DNA of 5,866 nt, taken from contig JAUNXD010000112.1 of NCBI GenBank assembly GCA_030539985.1, forward strand, positions 1 through 5,866, written 5' to 3'. Under the pieces are notes generated by a model. It did no database searches. It had not been told where the DNA came from and was given only the letters and a program-made list of their open reading frames with translations. The DNA is from Methanobrevibacter sp. Lineage in GTDB: Archaea > Methanobacteriota > Methanobacteria > Methanobacteriales > Methanobacteriaceae. Below are positions 5,275-5,866 of the stretch, piece by piece (positions within the stretch are counted from its first letter, which is position 1; each line of letters begins with the position of its first letter). The position numbers and the translations under genes are program-made.

Positions 5275-5796
5275 TTAATCATAAAGACTGTTGCCTTCAC
5301 TATCCATGGCAACTATAAGCGGACCAAAATCCTTTACTTTTAAATTCCACATTGCTTCAGGCATTCCCAAGTCCAGCCAATCCACACTTTCAATCTTTTC
5401 AACTGCATCAACATATAATGCTGCACATCCCCCAGTTGCAACCACATACAATGCCTTGTTTCTAATGAGTGCTTCACGTACTGTATCATCCATTCCACCT
5501 TTTCCTATGACTATTTTTGGCCCCATGTCCAGAACATCACTTTGATAGGGGTTCATTCTCATAGAAGTTGTCGGGCCGATGGCAACCATTTCATAGCCCT
5601 CTTCGCCTTCAGTGATGATAGGGCCTGCATGAAAAAGCACAGCCCCATCAATATCCAATGGAGCGCCCTGTTTTAGCAGCCTTTTGTGAGCCTGATCCCT
5701 TGCAGTTAAAATATTGCCGGTCAAATAAACAACATCCCCCACTTTTAGACCATCTAAACTTTCATCTTTAATTGGAACATTCAATTTTTTTTCCAT
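5275..5796 (-). CDS. Fumarate hydratase, class I (Fe-S), beta subunit
   Basis: A 173-residue protein equal to the C-terminal domain of the long class I fumarases such as E. coli FumA; in methanogens this is a separate beta subunit that works with an alpha subunit carrying the 4Fe-4S cluster. Together they interconvert fumarate and malate, here in the incomplete reductive TCA branch that turns oxaloacetate into 2-oxoglutarate. Motifs in order: TARDQAHKR (31-39), HAGPI (56-60), IGPTTSMRMN (73-82), IGKGGM (97-102), TGGCAAL (121-127) and LGMPEAMW (143-150). The length is normal for the subunit, and no alpha subunit lies in the window. L(+)-tartrate dehydratase beta subunits share these motifs, but fumarase fits a methanogen better. 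The start is set by AGGTG at 5806-5802, 5 bases before ATG 5796. It is upstream of and collinear with the hypothetical and PLP genes after an 81-bp gap. Confidence 0.92.
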   Translation of the reverse strand: MEKKLNVPIKDESLDGLKVGDVVYLTGNILTARDQAHKRLLKQGAPLDIDGAVLFHAGPIITEGEEGYEMVAIGPTTSMRMNPYQSDVLDMGPKIVIGKGGMDDTVREALIRNKALYVVATGGCAALYVDAVEKIESVDWLDLGMPEAMWNLKVKDFGPLIVAMDSEGNSLYD

Positions 5797-5801
5797 TTAT
5801 A

Positions 5802-5806
5802 CACCT
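5802..5806 (-). promoter_or_regulatory. Shine-Dalgarno site of the fumarase beta gene
   Basis: AGGTG on the minus strand, 5 bases before ATG 5796; it matches the anti-Shine-Dalgarno end of 16S rRNA. Confidence 0.7.
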
Positions 5807-5850
5807 TTGAATAATAATCTTTTTATTAAAAAACAATTATAATTATTAAA

Positions 5851-5858
5851 TATATAAA
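5851..5858 (-). promoter_or_regulatory. TATA box of the fumarase beta gene
   Basis: The minus strand reads TTTATATA, preceded by an A-rich stretch near the window edge. It predicts a start near 5829 and a leader of about 32 nt that includes the AGGTG site. The surrounding gap (5797-5866) is otherwise AT-rich and featureless. Confidence 0.55.
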
Positions 5859-5866
5859 ATTTTTAA

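Noticed and set aside
5291..5545. Plus-strand open frame opposite the fumarase subunit
   Set aside because: Antisense to conserved fumarase motifs; no start signal.
1..5866. CRISPR array, insertion sequence, tRNA, rRNA or riboswitch
   Set aside because: No regularly spaced repeats, transposase, terminal inverted repeats, cloverleaf or recognisable aptamer were seen in any gap.

Overview
The window reads as part of the chromosome of a methanogenic archaeon of the Methanobacteriales, most likely a low-GC member such as Methanobrevibacter. The evidence is: archaeal TATA boxes in very AT-rich gaps (CTTTATATAG and similar), Shine-Dalgarno sites directly before several starts, and a gene set typical of that order. 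That set comprises a split pyruvate carboxylase with its A subunit beside a biotin ligase, an archaeal SelA-like PLP protein, a two-subunit fumarase and an archaeal METTL5-type methyltransferase. From memory, these genes match in content and order the stretch of Methanothermobacter thermautotrophicus that spans the start of its gene numbering (MTH1910-MTH1918, then MTH1). This could not be checked here.

Layout, left to right. Positions 1-356 (minus) hold the first 118 codons of a SPOUT-class RNA methyltransferase that runs off the left edge; in relatives it leads into the L3/L4/L23/L2 ribosomal protein cluster. Positions 357-587 are a non-coding gap with two identical minus-strand TATA decamers, a small hairpin and T-tracts. 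Positions 588-1220 (minus) encode a METTL5-like rRNA adenine methyltransferase. A 68-bp divergent gap (1221-1288), with a perfectly palindromic TATA element, separates it from pycA (1289-2779, plus). pycA is followed 21 bp later by birA (2801-3718, plus). birA overlaps by 4 bp, tail to tail, the SelA-like PLP gene (3715-4863, minus). That gene directly follows a 109-residue hypothetical (4864-5193, minus) in the same reading frame, separated only by one TAG codon. Upstream lies the fumarase beta subunit (5275-5796, minus) with its own promoter at the right edge.

Two themes emerge. Genes pycA, birA and the fumarase serve anaplerosis: pyruvate carboxylase makes oxaloacetate, the ligase attaches biotin to the carboxylase's B subunit (not in this window), and fumarase works further along the incomplete reductive TCA branch towards 2-oxoglutarate. 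The two left-hand genes are RNA methyltransferases adjoining the translation cluster. The PLP protein and the 109-residue protein have no assigned role. I saw no mobile element, CRISPR array, tRNA or rRNA, and no convincing new defence or genetic system. The most interesting points are regulatory (palindromic bidirectional TATA, TAG-ATG junction) and the two genes without known function.
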